This document shows positions 7,749 through 15,570 of a stretch of DNA of 64,000 nucleotides, one piece after another. The notes under the pieces were generated by a model. It was not told the DNA's origin, ran no database searches, and saw only the letters and a program-made list of their open reading frames with translations. Made by a program: the position numbers and the translations under genes. Position 1 is the stretch's first letter; each line of letters begins with the position of its first letter. Source of the stretch: Rossellomorea pakistanensis (GTDB taxonomy: Bacteria; Bacillota; Bacilli; Bacillales; Bacillaceae_B); the NCBI RefSeq assembly GCF_016908495.1, contig NZ_JAFBDZ010000001.1, positions 62,001 to 126,000 of the forward strand, read 5' to 3'.

Positions 7749-9278
7749 TTGAACAATTTTAGAAGCAAAAAGTTTCTAGTGTTAAGTTTGATCATTAGTT
7801 TATCGATTCCAACAACTGCCTTTGGAAATAATATCACTTCTCAGACAAGTCTTAGGGAACATCATCGAGATTTTAATCCACTAAAAGTTACCAACGCTGC
7901 CAGAGTATCTGATTTTCCTAATATGAACTTGCCTACAACTACTAAGCTGAAAGAAAGTATTCATTTCACTAGAAAAGACCCCATCATAGACAAAAATAAC
8001 CATCATGATCGTTTCATTCAGAAAGCGGTTCAATTTGTCGATGATATGCAAAAAGGTGATTATCGACATGCCTTGAAATCATCGACTCACGCTTTGAAAA
8101 AGGGGATATCAGAAAAATGGCTAGAGAACTATTGGACCGCACTTCCTCTTCAATTAAATATGGGTGCATTCATTGGGATCGGGGATGCTACAGTAAAAGA
8201 GTCGAATCGAGTTCATACCAATGTAGAAATCCAATTGAACTTTGAACAGGGAACTGTTCCGATGACGATTAGACTGGAACGCTCTGGTAAAGTTGATGAC
8301 TTCCTCGTCACTCCTCCAATGGGGGGAGAGGTGATTGCAGATGATCCTTCCTACAGTAACCCCAATTCCTTTACTGAAAAAAATGTGGTAATTGGAAAAG
8401 GGGATTTTGCCGTACCTGGTACACTGTCTATTCCTAAAGGGAAGGGACCTTTTCCAGTAGTCGTTCTTGTTCAAGGGTCAGGGGCGAGTGATAAGGACGA
8501 AACCATTTATGCATTAAAACCTTTTCGAGATTTAGCATATGGTCTTGCTTCAAAAGGAATCGCAGTCCTTCGTTATAATAAACGGACATTTGAACATCCA
8601 GTAAAAACCATAACAGACCCGAATCATACGGTCGATAAAGAAACAACCGATGATGCTCTACTCGCAACCCGTTTACTTGAAAAAGAAAAGAAGATTGATG
8701 ACGATCAAATTTTCATCCTCGGACATAGCCAAGGCGGAATGATGGTCCCGCAAATGCTGAATAAAGACAAGAGACAAAATATTGCAGGGGCAATCATTAT
8801 GGGTGGACCTGCCCGAACCATCCAAGATGTCATTCTTGATCAATTTGATTACCTTTTATCTATTGGGCAAATCCCTCCTGCTATGTATCATTTTTTGAAG
8901 GAGCAGTATGAAATGTTAAACGATCCCAACTTTTCTGGAGAACATCCTCCTGAAGGATTTCAATTAGGTCAAGCAATGTTTTGGGATTCGATTAATGATA
9001 TTAAAGCAGCGGAAATGGCAAAGGAACAAACCGAACCGCTTCTAATTATTCAAGGGGAAAGGGATTATCAAGTGTTATCTGATATTGAAATTCCAATTTG
9101 GAAAAAGGAGCTCTCCCATCGTACAAATGTAGAATACCAGCTTTATCCAAAGCTAAACCACCTATTCACAGAAGGCGAAGGGGAAATGAGCACCCCTGCT
9201 GAATATTTGATACCAGCTAATATTCCGGAATATGTTATTAATGACATTGTTGAGTGGGTGGGATCTAACCCGAAATAA
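7749..9278 (+). CDS. Secreted alpha/beta hydrolase with N-terminal DUF3887-like domain
   Basis: 509 aa from a TTG start with AAGGAGG 6 nt upstream. Residues 1-27 form a signal peptide (positive RSKK, hydrophobic core, TTAFG cleavage region). Residues about 90-195 resemble the DUF3887 domain often fused to hydrolases. The C-terminal part is an alpha/beta hydrolase: VVLVQGSGASDKDE oxyanion region, GHSQGG nucleophile, GERDYQV aspartate and LNHLF histidine. Bacillus relatives are annotated as dienelactone-hydrolase-like or serine aminopeptidase S33 domain proteins. Single-gene unit; the substrate is unknown. Confidence 0.8.
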   Translation: MNNFRSKKFLVLSLIISLSIPTTAFGNNITSQTSLREHHRDFNPLKVTNAARVSDFPNMNLPTTTKLKESIHFTRKDPIIDKNNHHDRFIQKAVQFVDDMQKGDYRHALKSSTHALKKGISEKWLENYWTALPLQLNMGAFIGIGDATVKESNRVHTNVEIQLNFEQGTVPMTIRLERSGKVDDFLVTPPMGGEVIADDPSYSNPNSFTEKNVVIGKGDFAVPGTLSIPKGKGPFPVVVLVQGSGASDKDETIYALKPFRDLAYGLASKGIAVLRYNKRTFEHPVKTITDPNHTVDKETTDDALLATRLLEKEKKIDDDQIFILGHSQGGMMVPQMLNKDKRQNIAGAIIMGGPARTIQDVILDQFDYLLSIGQIPPAMYHFLKEQYEMLNDPNFSGEHPPEGFQLGQAMFWDSINDIKAAEMAKEQTEPLLIIQGERDYQVLSDIEIPIWKKELSHRTNVEYQLYPKLNHLFTEGEGEMSTPAEYLIPANIPEYVINDIVEWVGSNPK

Positions 9279-9337
9279 GTGAACAAATTACCCGGGTTCT
9301 AATCAGGACCTGGGTTGTTACAATTAAGAAGAAACTT

Positions 9338-9498
9338 TTTATGAGGCAGGATTCCACTATTATGCGCAGGTACACTGATTATGAGTCAAAATCGATTTTT
9401 TAGGGTGTGTATTGATGAGCTATGCTCGAACTTGTGCAGTTTATGAGGTGGAATTCTAACTTAATGCGCGGAGCAACTCTATATTAGGCAAAGCTGAT
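9338..9498. repeat. Degenerate tandem repeat with about 20-bp periodicity (TTATG..G / ATGCGC)
   Basis: Units beginning TTATGAGG, TTATGCGC, TTATGAGT, TTTATGAGGTGGAAT and TTAATGCGCGG recur every 20 bp or so. The two best units share TTTATGAGG-x-GGAATTC-like sequence about 100 bp apart. No coding potential. Similar in design, not in sequence, to the GTGCAT arrays at 19972 and 21288. Confidence 0.45.
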
Positions 9499-9606
9499 TA
9501 AACGTTGAATACTGGCCAAAGAATTTATTAAAAATCAAGCTTTGTTAAGGAGAAGAAATTGGGATATATTATTAAATTGTAAATCCGAGGGGTACATATG
9601 ACTAAA

Positions 9607-9640
9607 AAGAAACCGGTTCCCCAACGAAAACCGGTTTCTT
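9607..9640 (-). terminator. Terminator of the yedE-tusA-dsr operon
   Basis: AAGAAACCGGTT pairs perfectly with AACCGGTTTCTT. On the minus strand the stem is followed by TTTTT, and it lies 22 bp after the last gene of the operon. Confidence 0.8.
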
Positions 9641-9661
9641 AAATAAAACAATTTAAAGCTG

Positions 9662-9901
9662 CTAGTTATATTTTTTCCGCAATCTAATAGCCCATCGCTC
9701 CCCGATCTTTTCTAATGAAAGTTGTTCATGTCCTTCCTGCTGTGCCCATTCAGGAATGGTTTCGGTTGCTTTGCCACAGTCAAAATCAACTCGTAAAATA
9801 TCATTGGGATTTAATTCTTCCATGGCCATTTGTACTTTAAGGAGAGGGTATGGACATACTTCTCCGATGGCATCTAAAACAATTTCTTTCGATTGGCTCA
9901 C
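9662..9901 (-). CDS. TusA-like sulfur carrier protein
   Basis: 79 aa with the TusA signature EVCPYPLLK; C16 is the persulfide-carrying cysteine. TusA-type proteins pass sulfane sulfur between partner proteins in the cytoplasm. Last gene of a minus-strand operon with two DsrEFH-like neighbours upstream, which are the usual TusA partners. A second, distinct TusA-like gene is at the front of the same operon. Confidence 0.85.
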   Translation of the reverse strand: MSQSKEIVLDAIGEVCPYPLLKVQMAMEELNPNDILRVDFDCGKATETIPEWAQQEGHEQLSLEKIGERWAIRLRKKYN

Positions 9902-9918
9902 TAGTCATCTTCCTTTCA

Positions 9919-10167
9919 TTAAAATACCATTACTCGCTCATGAGTTTCAATTAACGATAATAGCTGATTCATTTGAATTTCAGGATGAATACTGATAAGA
10001 CCGCGATGGTTAGCATCTTCTTTTTCGACGAATACGGGTAATGACCATGAATGGCTACTTTTGATCGCTTCCTGCATAAGCACGATCGTTCCTTCCTTAT
10101 GGATTGAAACGATTTCCTCTGTTCGTTCATTTATCGGCTTTGTCAAAATAAATAGTGTCTTTGTCAT
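9919..10167 (-). CDS. DsrH/TusB-like protein
   Basis: 82 aa, starting MTKTLFILTKP, with the DsrH-type flow LMQEAIKSSH (acidic or basic loop after the third strand) and a C-terminal RVMVF strand. The start overlaps the end of the upstream gene by 4 bp, indicating translational coupling. In other bacteria DsrH/TusB is the small non-catalytic subunit of the DsrEFH/TusBCD hexamer. No cysteine is visible, so it is probably structural. Confidence 0.65.
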   Translation of the reverse strand: MTKTLFILTKPINERTEEIVSIHKEGTIVLMQEAIKSSHSWSLPVFVEKEDANHRGLISIHPEIQMNQLLSLIETHERVMVF

Positions 10168-10529
10168 TTGGCATCCACCTCGTATCGTATGACAACGTCT
10201 GCACTTGCTATTACGTCTAGCATTTCACTCTGTTTTTTCAGTTCCACACCTTTTAGCTTTTCTGCTTCAGGATGAAGATCACTTAATGAATGACGATTGA
10301 CCCACACTTTTCGCTTTAGCATAATAAGGGCATTTATATGCTTAGCCATTTCATATTTTTCGAAAAAAACGGGTTTTTCTTTTAGAGAGGCTAATACCGC
10401 CTTATCGAAAAGAAGAACATAAACATCATGCTTCCCCAGTACAAGACCTACTGACATCCGGAGGCCTTCTGACAATCGATGAGGGTCAACCTCTGAACTT
10501 TCAAGTACAACTGCTACCGTTTTAGCCAA
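10164..10529 (-). CDS. DsrE/DsrF-like family protein (TusC-like)
   Basis: 121 aa with a Rossmann-like DsrE fold pattern: VAVVLESSEVDPHRLSEGLRMSVGL, then HDVYVLLFDKAVLASL. No cysteine is present in the region where TusD carries its active cysteine, which fits an F/C-type subunit. Overlaps both neighbours (8 bp with the upstream gene, 4 bp with the downstream one), so the three DsrEFH-like proteins are probably made in equal amounts as a complex. Confidence 0.65.
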   Translation of the reverse strand: MAKTVAVVLESSEVDPHRLSEGLRMSVGLVLGKHDVYVLLFDKAVLASLKEKPVFFEKYEMAKHINALIMLKRKVWVNRHSLSDLHPEAEKLKGVELKKQSEMLDVIASADVVIRYEVDAK

Positions 10530-10824
10530 AAACCATCACCCTCTCTGCTTCGTCCACAATTCTTGCCCAATCGGCTTGGCTCCCGGATTTGACTCCTTCA
10601 TCGATAGGCAATTCTCTTTCCTCACAGTTATGAGCACATGCAATCAGCTTTATATGATTTTTTTCAGTTAAAAGTCGTGTAAATCGCTTAATGGCATATA
10701 CTCCGTTATCCATAAAGAAGATAGAAAAAGACCAGTTTCTTTCTAATCCAAGAAGTACAATTCTCTCGGCAGTTGCAAAAGAAGATGATTCGGATGCAGC
10801 TGTGATCATCATTCCAATATGCAT
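10522..10824 (-). CDS. DsrE-like family protein (TusD/DsrE-like, putative catalytic subunit)
   Basis: 100 aa: MHIGMMITAASESSSFATAERI, FFMDNGVYAI, then IACAHNCEER with C63 and C67. A cysteine at the end of this strand matches the sulfur-accepting cysteine of DsrE/TusD. Likely sulfur donor or acceptor to the neighbouring TusA-like proteins. The start lies 14 bp after the TusA-like gene upstream. Confidence 0.7.
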   Translation of the reverse strand: MHIGMMITAASESSSFATAERIVLLGLERNWSFSIFFMDNGVYAIKRFTRLLTEKNHIKLIACAHNCEERELPIDEGVKSGSQADWARIVDEAERVMVFG

Positions 10825-10838
10825 TGATTTTCACCCCT

Positions 10839-11087
10839 TTACTTCTTTGCTACTTGAAAAAACAAATGGAAAACAGCGCCATCACGAACCGGCTCAAATA
10901 AGACTTCATGGCCGTTTCGAATGACTTCTTCCGGCACATTTGTAACAGAAGGAGGGTGGTCGACGATTACTTCTAAAATTTCTCCGGGCTTCATATCGTT
11001 CAATTCTTCTATCGTGTAAATGGGTGGATAGGGACAAGCTTCTCCTTGTAAATCAAGTGTTCGATCAACGTTAATGTTTATTCCCAT
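10839..11087 (-). CDS. TusA/YedF-like sulfur carrier protein
   Basis: 82 aa with GEACPYPPI (C18). Located 13 bp after the YedE C-terminal ORF, the same order as yedE-yedF in Escherichia coli. Only about 20-30 percent identical by eye to the other TusA of this operon, so the two are not recent duplicates. It probably receives sulfur (or selenium) delivered by the YedE channel. Confidence 0.8.
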   Translation of the reverse strand: MGININVDRTLDLQGEACPYPPIYTIEELNDMKPGEILEVIVDHPPSVTNVPEEVIRNGHEVLFEPVRDGAVFHLFFQVAKK

Positions 11088-11100
11088 TGTTATTCTCCTT

Positions 11101-11982
11101 TTATTTTGTTAATTTTTTTAGTGAATCACGGCTTTCCCACCAGGTGATGAGTAAATACCATGCCAACAATAGACCAACTGTACCGAAGATGGCTCCTGTC
11201 CATCCCCAACTATTTACGAGATTAATCGCCGGGAATGGTTTGACAAGAAATTGATATAAGCCTAATCCTTCCCATGACCATGCAAGGAAAGTAGCCCCAA
11301 CAACGGTTCCAATCCCTGCAAACCATAATTGAACATAGCCTTCCATTGAGCGATACATCCAGCCTGTTTCACAGCCACCGGCAAGCACAATCCCTATTCC
11401 GAAAATAATGGCTCCAAGAAACACACCAATACTTGCTGCCTCCGCTCTAGCTTCTACACCAAGACTCATCAGAATAGCAAAACCGATGGTAGAGACAACC
11501 ATCCCTAATGCAAGCGCTCGACCTAGTGCTCCTTGTTTCGTAATCCAAAGCTCACGAAAGGCAGAAGTAAAACAAATCCGTCCCCTCTGAATACAAACCC
11601 CAAATGCTGCCCCAAATAATAAAGCAAAAGCTAGCTTGCTTTGGCCAACACTAAAGTAATAGACTGTGGCTAGAACAATAGCAGTTCCAACGATGACCCC
11701 AAGAACTGTTTGAACCCTAGTTGGTATTTGGCCTTTGTTGCTTCGGTTTCTGGCGCGGCTTCTTGATTTTCGTTTTCCCATGACAAGAGGGTGAAGAGCT
11801 ATTTTTGTCCCTAGATAGGTTCCAGGAAACATTCCAAGCATAAAAATCCAGCCATGTAGTGAAAATTGTGGGACAGCACTAAAGAAAGAACCGAGATTAC
11901 AACCCATTGCAAGTCTCGCACCGAATCCAGCAAGAACCCCGCCGATAAACCCTTGTAGCAACCGACTTCGTTGCTGTGGCAT
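11101..11982 (-). CDS. yedE: YeeE/YedE family transporter, C-terminal part (frame-disrupted)
   Basis: 293 aa, about eight hydrophobic segments, with family blocks GFGARLAMGCN, PQFSLHGW, CIQRGRICFTSAFRELW and VLAGGCETGWMYR including the conserved cysteines that bind the sulfur substrate in YeeE. It lacks the N-terminal segments of YedE, which are encoded by the ORF just upstream in another frame. Its frame continues upstream of the ATG as NNFKIR, matching the E. coli YedE junction (NNVKLRMP), and there is no ribosome binding site before the ATG at 11982. So the natural start is in the upstream ORF and a single-base indel separates them. Confidence 0.85.
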   Translation of the reverse strand: MPQQRSRLLQGFIGGVLAGFGARLAMGCNLGSFFSAVPQFSLHGWIFMLGMFPGTYLGTKIALHPLVMGKRKSRSRARNRSNKGQIPTRVQTVLGVIVGTAIVLATVYYFSVGQSKLAFALLFGAAFGVCIQRGRICFTSAFRELWITKQGALGRALALGMVVSTIGFAILMSLGVEARAEAASIGVFLGAIIFGIGIVLAGGCETGWMYRSMEGYVQLWFAGIGTVVGATFLAWSWEGLGLYQFLVKPFPAINLVNSWGWTGAIFGTVGLLLAWYLLITWWESRDSLKKLTK

Positions 11983-11995
11983 GCGAATTTTAAAA

Positions 11996-12379
11996 TTATT
12001 GCTTAATTAGGGCGGTAAGGAAAGCTCCACCTAGCATTCCGAAAATTAACCAGCCTGAACCGCGGTCCCATGGCATCTTTTCGAGTTTAATTTGTTCAAA
12101 ATATAGCCATCCACTGACATCAAAGCCAAGCAGTTGAAGCAAATGCCCTCCCCATCTTGTAAATTCTGTTGTCACGCCCCATGCGCCACCGGAGAGAGCA
12201 AACCAGAAAATATTCAGGATGGCTGCCGCTATTACAGCTGCCCAATATGGCCAATAGTTCACTAAAACCTTTTGATAGAGTGTCATTAATCTTCCTTTAA
12301 ACGATTCAACTTCTTTAGCCTGTTGTTGATATGGGGAAAAGGGAACCCCTTTTTCTAGTTGATTTGAATGGATTGCCAT
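11996..12379 (-). CDS. yedE: YeeE/YedE family transporter, N-terminal part (frame-disrupted)
   Basis: 127 aa; residues 30-125 match the N-terminal region of YedE (WPYWAAVIAAAILNIFWF, GVTTEFTRWGGHLLQLLG, GSGWLIFGMLGGAFLTAL). It ends TALIKQ-stop exactly where the protein should continue NNFKIRMP in the +1 frame. A ribosome binding site precedes its ATG. First gene of the operon and the one nearest the SAM riboswitch about 170 bp upstream. Confidence 0.85.
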   Translation of the reverse strand: MAIHSNQLEKGVPFSPYQQQAKEVESFKGRLMTLYQKVLVNYWPYWAAVIAAAILNIFWFALSGGAWGVTTEFTRWGGHLLQLLGFDVSGWLYFEQIKLEKMPWDRGSGWLIFGMLGGAFLTALIKQ

Positions 12380-12545
12380 AGGATCACCTCACTAATTTTT
12401 TCAATTTAAACATTCTTTCTAACAATATATAAAGCTATATTTCTACCACACTTTATGTGCGGAAGGTCAGAAGTGGGAGGGGGAAATGCCCTTACCTTCA
12501 CATTAAAAATAACGAACAAGCCTTACAATTTGAGCTTTAAATCAA

Positions 12546-12577
12546 AAAACACCTCTATTTCAAGAAAGAGGTGTTTT
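12546..12577 (-). terminator. Riboswitch expression-platform terminator
   Basis: On the minus strand AAAACACCTCT pairs with AGAGGTGTTTT, followed by TTTGAT. The 5' arm (CACCTCTTT) can also pair with the aptamer's 3' P1 strand region (AAGAGAGGTG), giving the expected antiterminator alternative. Confidence 0.85.
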
Positions 12578-12601
12578 AATCTTTATACAGCATCACTTCA
12601 C

Positions 12602-12700
12602 CTCTCTTATCTTTCGGAATCACTCCGCAGGATTTGGCACCTTATCTTCAGGTTGCCGAGGCTTCAAAGGGCCTTTCCCTCCACCTCTCTTCATAAGAGA
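12602..12700 (-). ncRNA. SAM-I riboswitch (S-box leader)
   Basis: On the minus strand the sequence contains the diagnostic blocks AGAGAGGTGGAGGGA, GGCCC, TGAAGCCTCGGCAACC, GGTGCCAAATCCTGC and GATAAGAG, in order and spacing of the S-box. P1 is formed by CTCTTAT and ATAAGAG. SAM binding would stabilise P1 and let the downstream terminator form, so the yedE-tusA-dsrEFH operon should be on when methionine/SAM is low. This ties the operon to assimilation of sulfur rather than selenium. Confidence 0.95.
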
Positions 12701-12728
12701 AAACAATAATTCATATCGGATTAATAGG

Positions 12729-12758
12729 ATTTTATCTCAAAGTTTATAGAATTGTCAA
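12729..12758 (-). promoter_or_regulatory. Sigma-A promoter of the riboswitch-controlled sulfur operon
   Basis: On the minus strand TTGACA (12758-12753), an 18-bp spacer and TAAAAT (12734-12729), about 30 bp before the aptamer. Confidence 0.7.
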
Positions 12759-12803
12759 TCTATTTTTGTGAAATAGGCACATCAAACAAAAATCGACAAA
12801 ACT

Positions 12804-12826
12804 CGGGTCGTGCCTGGCACCACCCG
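12804..12826. repeat. Small palindromic element CGGGTCGTGCCTGGCACC..
   Basis: CGGGTCGTGCC pairs with GGCACCACCCG with one mismatch, followed by A/T-rich sequence. The GTGCCTGGCAC core is a recurrent intergenic palindrome in Bacillus genomes (recalled, not searched). Fragments of it (GTCGTGCCTG, GCGTGCCTGG) also occur near 1058 and 52909. Confidence 0.5.
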
Positions 12827-13005
12827 AAAAATCTTTTTATGTTTTGGGTGTCCTCTTATTAGCCTTTGCTTCTATATAAAAAACGAAAGGTGGATGAGCA
12901 GATGGAAGAATAAAGGGTTTGTCGGATTTCTTTTATAAATGGATTAGAAAAATGAGTAAGTTTTACTTAAGACAGATGCAAAATTCTTAATATGAGGAGG
13001 GCTTT

Positions 13006-13758
13006 ATGATGAGTAGATTATTAATCAATGAACATCCATTAATGGTCATTCCGTCATTGGCTGTAAAGGTTGGGGTCAATGAATCGATTTTTTTGCAGCA
13101 GATTCATTATTGGTTAACGACAAGCTCCCATGTGTTTGAGGAGAATAAGTGGATTTATAACAGTTATATAGAATGGCAGAAGCAGTTTCCCTTTTGGTCG
13201 ATAAGTACGATTCGAAGGACGATCAATTCTCTTGAAAAACAAGGATATGTAGTCTCAGCAAATTGGAATCGTTCAAAAATGGACAAAACAAAGTGGTATC
13301 GAATAGATTATGAAAAGCTTGAAGGCTTGGAATACCATCGATTGTCCCTTTTTGACCTTCCATCTGCTCAAAGTGAACAGTCGAAAGAATCAGGTTGGAC
13401 AAAGGATGAGATCAGTTTGAACAAACCAATACCAGAGATTACTACAGAGACTACAACAGAGAAAATTCATATCCTTTTTTCTGAAGTGATTGATTATCTA
13501 AACCAACAAACCCATTCATCCTACAAATCGAATTCTAAGAAAACAAAACAGCTGATACAGGCAAGGTGGAGGGAAGGTTTTGTCCTAGATGATTTTAAAA
13601 AGGTGATTGACTTAAAGACATCTGAATGGCTAAGAGATCCACACTGGAGTAAGTATCTCAGACCGGAGACTTTATTCGGACCCAAATTTGAATCGTATGT
13701 AAACCAGAAAGCAAATAAGAAATCATACAAAGAGGAGGATTTTAATCTAGATGATTAA
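13006..13758 (+). CDS. Phage-type replication initiator / DnaD-like protein with conserved phage C-terminal domain
   Basis: 250 aa. The N-terminal half is winged-helix-like (QQIHYWL, FPFWSISTIRRTINSLEKQGYV). The C-terminal block from about residue 155 (VIDYLNQQTHSSYKS, REGFVLDDFKKVIDLK, WLRDPHWSKYLRPETLFG) is the conserved phage C-terminal domain of replisome organisers such as SPP1 gp38-like or phi105-like proteins. It would bind the replication origin and recruit the loader. The stop overlaps the next start by 8 bp. GAGGAGGG precedes the ATG. Confidence 0.8.
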   Translation: MMSRLLINEHPLMVIPSLAVKVGVNESIFLQQIHYWLTTSSHVFEENKWIYNSYIEWQKQFPFWSISTIRRTINSLEKQGYVVSANWNRSKMDKTKWYRIDYEKLEGLEYHRLSLFDLPSAQSEQSKESGWTKDEISLNKPIPEITTETTTEKIHILFSEVIDYLNQQTHSSYKSNSKKTKQLIQARWREGFVLDDFKKVIDLKTSEWLRDPHWSKYLRPETLFGPKFESYVNQKANKKSYKEEDFNLDD

Positions 13759-14095
13759 ACGAGAAACTTATAGATTATTAGAATTGATTTCCGACTATTA
13801 TCATCAGTTTAAAATTAACCAGAAAAAAATTGACATCTGGCATGTCGTTTTACAAACGTATTCGTTTGAAGAAATTGAAGCAAACCTAATTGCCTATGTG
13901 GCAAGATCACCGTACCCTCCAATGCTCTCTGAACTAACTAGGAAAGAAGAAAACATTTCAAGAGTGATTCCTGATCGAACGGATACAATTGCTATACTAT
14001 ATCCCACTTCAAAGCCGGCAAATGAGGAAGTCGTTCAAACGGAGCTAGCCAAAATGAGGGAAATTCTAGGGATTAGAAGGGATTCATGCTCATGA
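13751..14095 (+). CDS. G39P-like replicative helicase loader/inhibitor
   Basis: 114 aa. The pattern RLLELISDYYHQFKINQKKIDIW, then a helical segment with SPYPPMLSEL, matches the helicase inhibitor G39P family of phage SPP1, a small protein that delivers G40P helicase to the G38P-bound origin. Position between an initiator gene and a helicase gene, with overlaps on both sides, reproduces the SPP1 38-39-40 order. Confidence 0.75.
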   Translation: MIKRETYRLLELISDYYHQFKINQKKIDIWHVVLQTYSFEEIEANLIAYVARSPYPPMLSELTRKEENISRVIPDRTDTIAILYPTSKPANEEVVQTELAKMREILGIRRDSCS

Positions 14096-15393
14096 TCGAT
14101 ACTGGATTATTTAATCAACAGGCAGAAGAAGCTGTTGTTGGGTCACTCTTTTTAAAAGAAGAACTAGTGAAGGAGTGTACCGTCCTTCCTGAACAACTCT
14201 ACTTGGAACCATTGCAAAACCTTCTTTCTGTCATTAAGCGGCTAGATGAAAAAGGAAAACCCATTGATGTTATATCCGTCTTAGAGGAGGTAGGCGAAGA
14301 GAATATCCAGAGTGTTGGCGGAATTAGTTACATAACCGAATTAGTAGGGAGAGTACCTACTACAGAGAACTTTCATTTATATCAAAGCATTGTAAAGGAA
14401 TATCATCAAAAACGGAACATAATAGGGATTGCCGATAAGATTATCTCCAATGCACATGAAGGGGACTTCACAAAAACCGTCAATGAAGGCATTCATCATC
14501 TAATGGAGATAGAAGAGGATCAAACGAACGACGAACTAGGAGAAATCAAGACAACATTAGTTGAGTTTTACCAGGATTGTGAAAAGGATCTTGGAGAAAT
14601 ACAAGGTATACCTTCAGGCTTTATAGAATTAGATCGCCTTACCGGAGGGTTTCAGGAATCCGATTTCATTGTAGTTGGAGCAAGGCCAAGTGTAGGAAAA
14701 ACAGCGTTTGCACTGAATATAGCTTTAAACTCATCAGAGCATGATATTGGAATTGTATTTTCCTTAGAGATGTCTAAAAAGCAATTGTTAAAAAGAGCTG
14801 CAAGCTGTATTGGAAATATTAATAGCACAAAAATGAGAAATCCGCGAAAGTGTTTTGAAGAAGACGATTGGAGCCATTTATCCTATGCATTGGGGAAGGT
14901 TTCACAATCCAACCTCCATATCTTTGATAAAGCAGGTATGGACATTCATTATATTTGGTCGAAGCTCCGTAAGATAAGAAGTGTGCATGGGGAGAAGAAA
15001 AGAATGCTAGTGGTGATCGATTATCTGCAATTGATTATTGGCGATCCGAAGCATAAACAGAATCGTCAGGCGGAAATCAGTGAGATAAGCCGTACGTTAA
15101 AAACGATGGCAAGAGAATTAAACCTCGTCGTGATCGCCCTTTCCCAGCTTAGTCGTGGAGTTGAGAGCAGGCAGGATAAACGACCACTTCTGTCAGATTT
15201 ACGTGAAAGTGGTCAGATCGAACAAGACGCAGATGTCATTGCCTTCCTATATCGTGACGATTATTATGACAAAAACTCCAATCAGAAAAACATCATTGAA
15301 GTCATTATGGCAAAGCAACGAAACGGACCAATCGGTACCATACAGCTTGCTTTTATGAAGGAGTATGGGAAGTTTTTGAATTTGAATCAGTGA
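14086..15393 (+). CDS. Phage-type replicative DNA helicase (DnaB family)
   Basis: 435 aa, a little shorter than chromosomal DnaC/DnaB helicases. The N-terminal DnaB domain (FNQQAEEAVVGSLFL, PIDVISVLEE) is followed by a RecA-like motor with Walker A GARPSVGKTA, Walker B VVIDYLQLI, ALSQLSRGVE and the arginine-finger region RPLLSDLRESG. Overlaps the loader gene by 10 bp. A bacterium should carry its own dnaC elsewhere, so this is an accessory, phage-derived copy. No integrase, terminase or structural gene flanks it. Confidence 0.9.
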   Translation: MLMIDTGLFNQQAEEAVVGSLFLKEELVKECTVLPEQLYLEPLQNLLSVIKRLDEKGKPIDVISVLEEVGEENIQSVGGISYITELVGRVPTTENFHLYQSIVKEYHQKRNIIGIADKIISNAHEGDFTKTVNEGIHHLMEIEEDQTNDELGEIKTTLVEFYQDCEKDLGEIQGIPSGFIELDRLTGGFQESDFIVVGARPSVGKTAFALNIALNSSEHDIGIVFSLEMSKKQLLKRAASCIGNINSTKMRNPRKCFEEDDWSHLSYALGKVSQSNLHIFDKAGMDIHYIWSKLRKIRSVHGEKKRMLVVIDYLQLIIGDPKHKQNRQAEISEISRTLKTMARELNLVVIALSQLSRGVESRQDKRPLLSDLRESGQIEQDADVIAFLYRDDYYDKNSNQKNIIEVIMAKQRNGPIGTIQLAFMKEYGKFLNLNQ

Positions 15394-15570
15394 CTTCGCA
15401 GGGTATAACGTATCATGATCACACCTGCAGAAAATAGGGGATTTTCTTGACATGAATTTACCATACTAAGGAAGAAAGGATACTTTCAAACAATAAAACG
15501 TTAGTTAATTTTTTCAGCGTTAATAAGAGAATCAATTTATAATCCATCATGTTTGAAAGGAAGCGAAGAA

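Noticed and set aside
9598..9642. 14-codon ORF (MTKKKPVPQRKPVS) with GAGGGG upstream
   Set aside because: Its codons are the two arms of the operon terminator hairpin; the internal symmetry of the peptide comes from the stem.
12455..12709. An 84-codon open frame on the plus strand
   Set aside because: It is the complementary strand of the SAM-I riboswitch and terminator and has no ribosome binding site.
15394..15570. c-di-AMP (ydaO) riboswitch upstream of the Ktr gene, as in B. subtilis ktrAB
   Set aside because: The leader is too short and lacks the conserved ydaO blocks.
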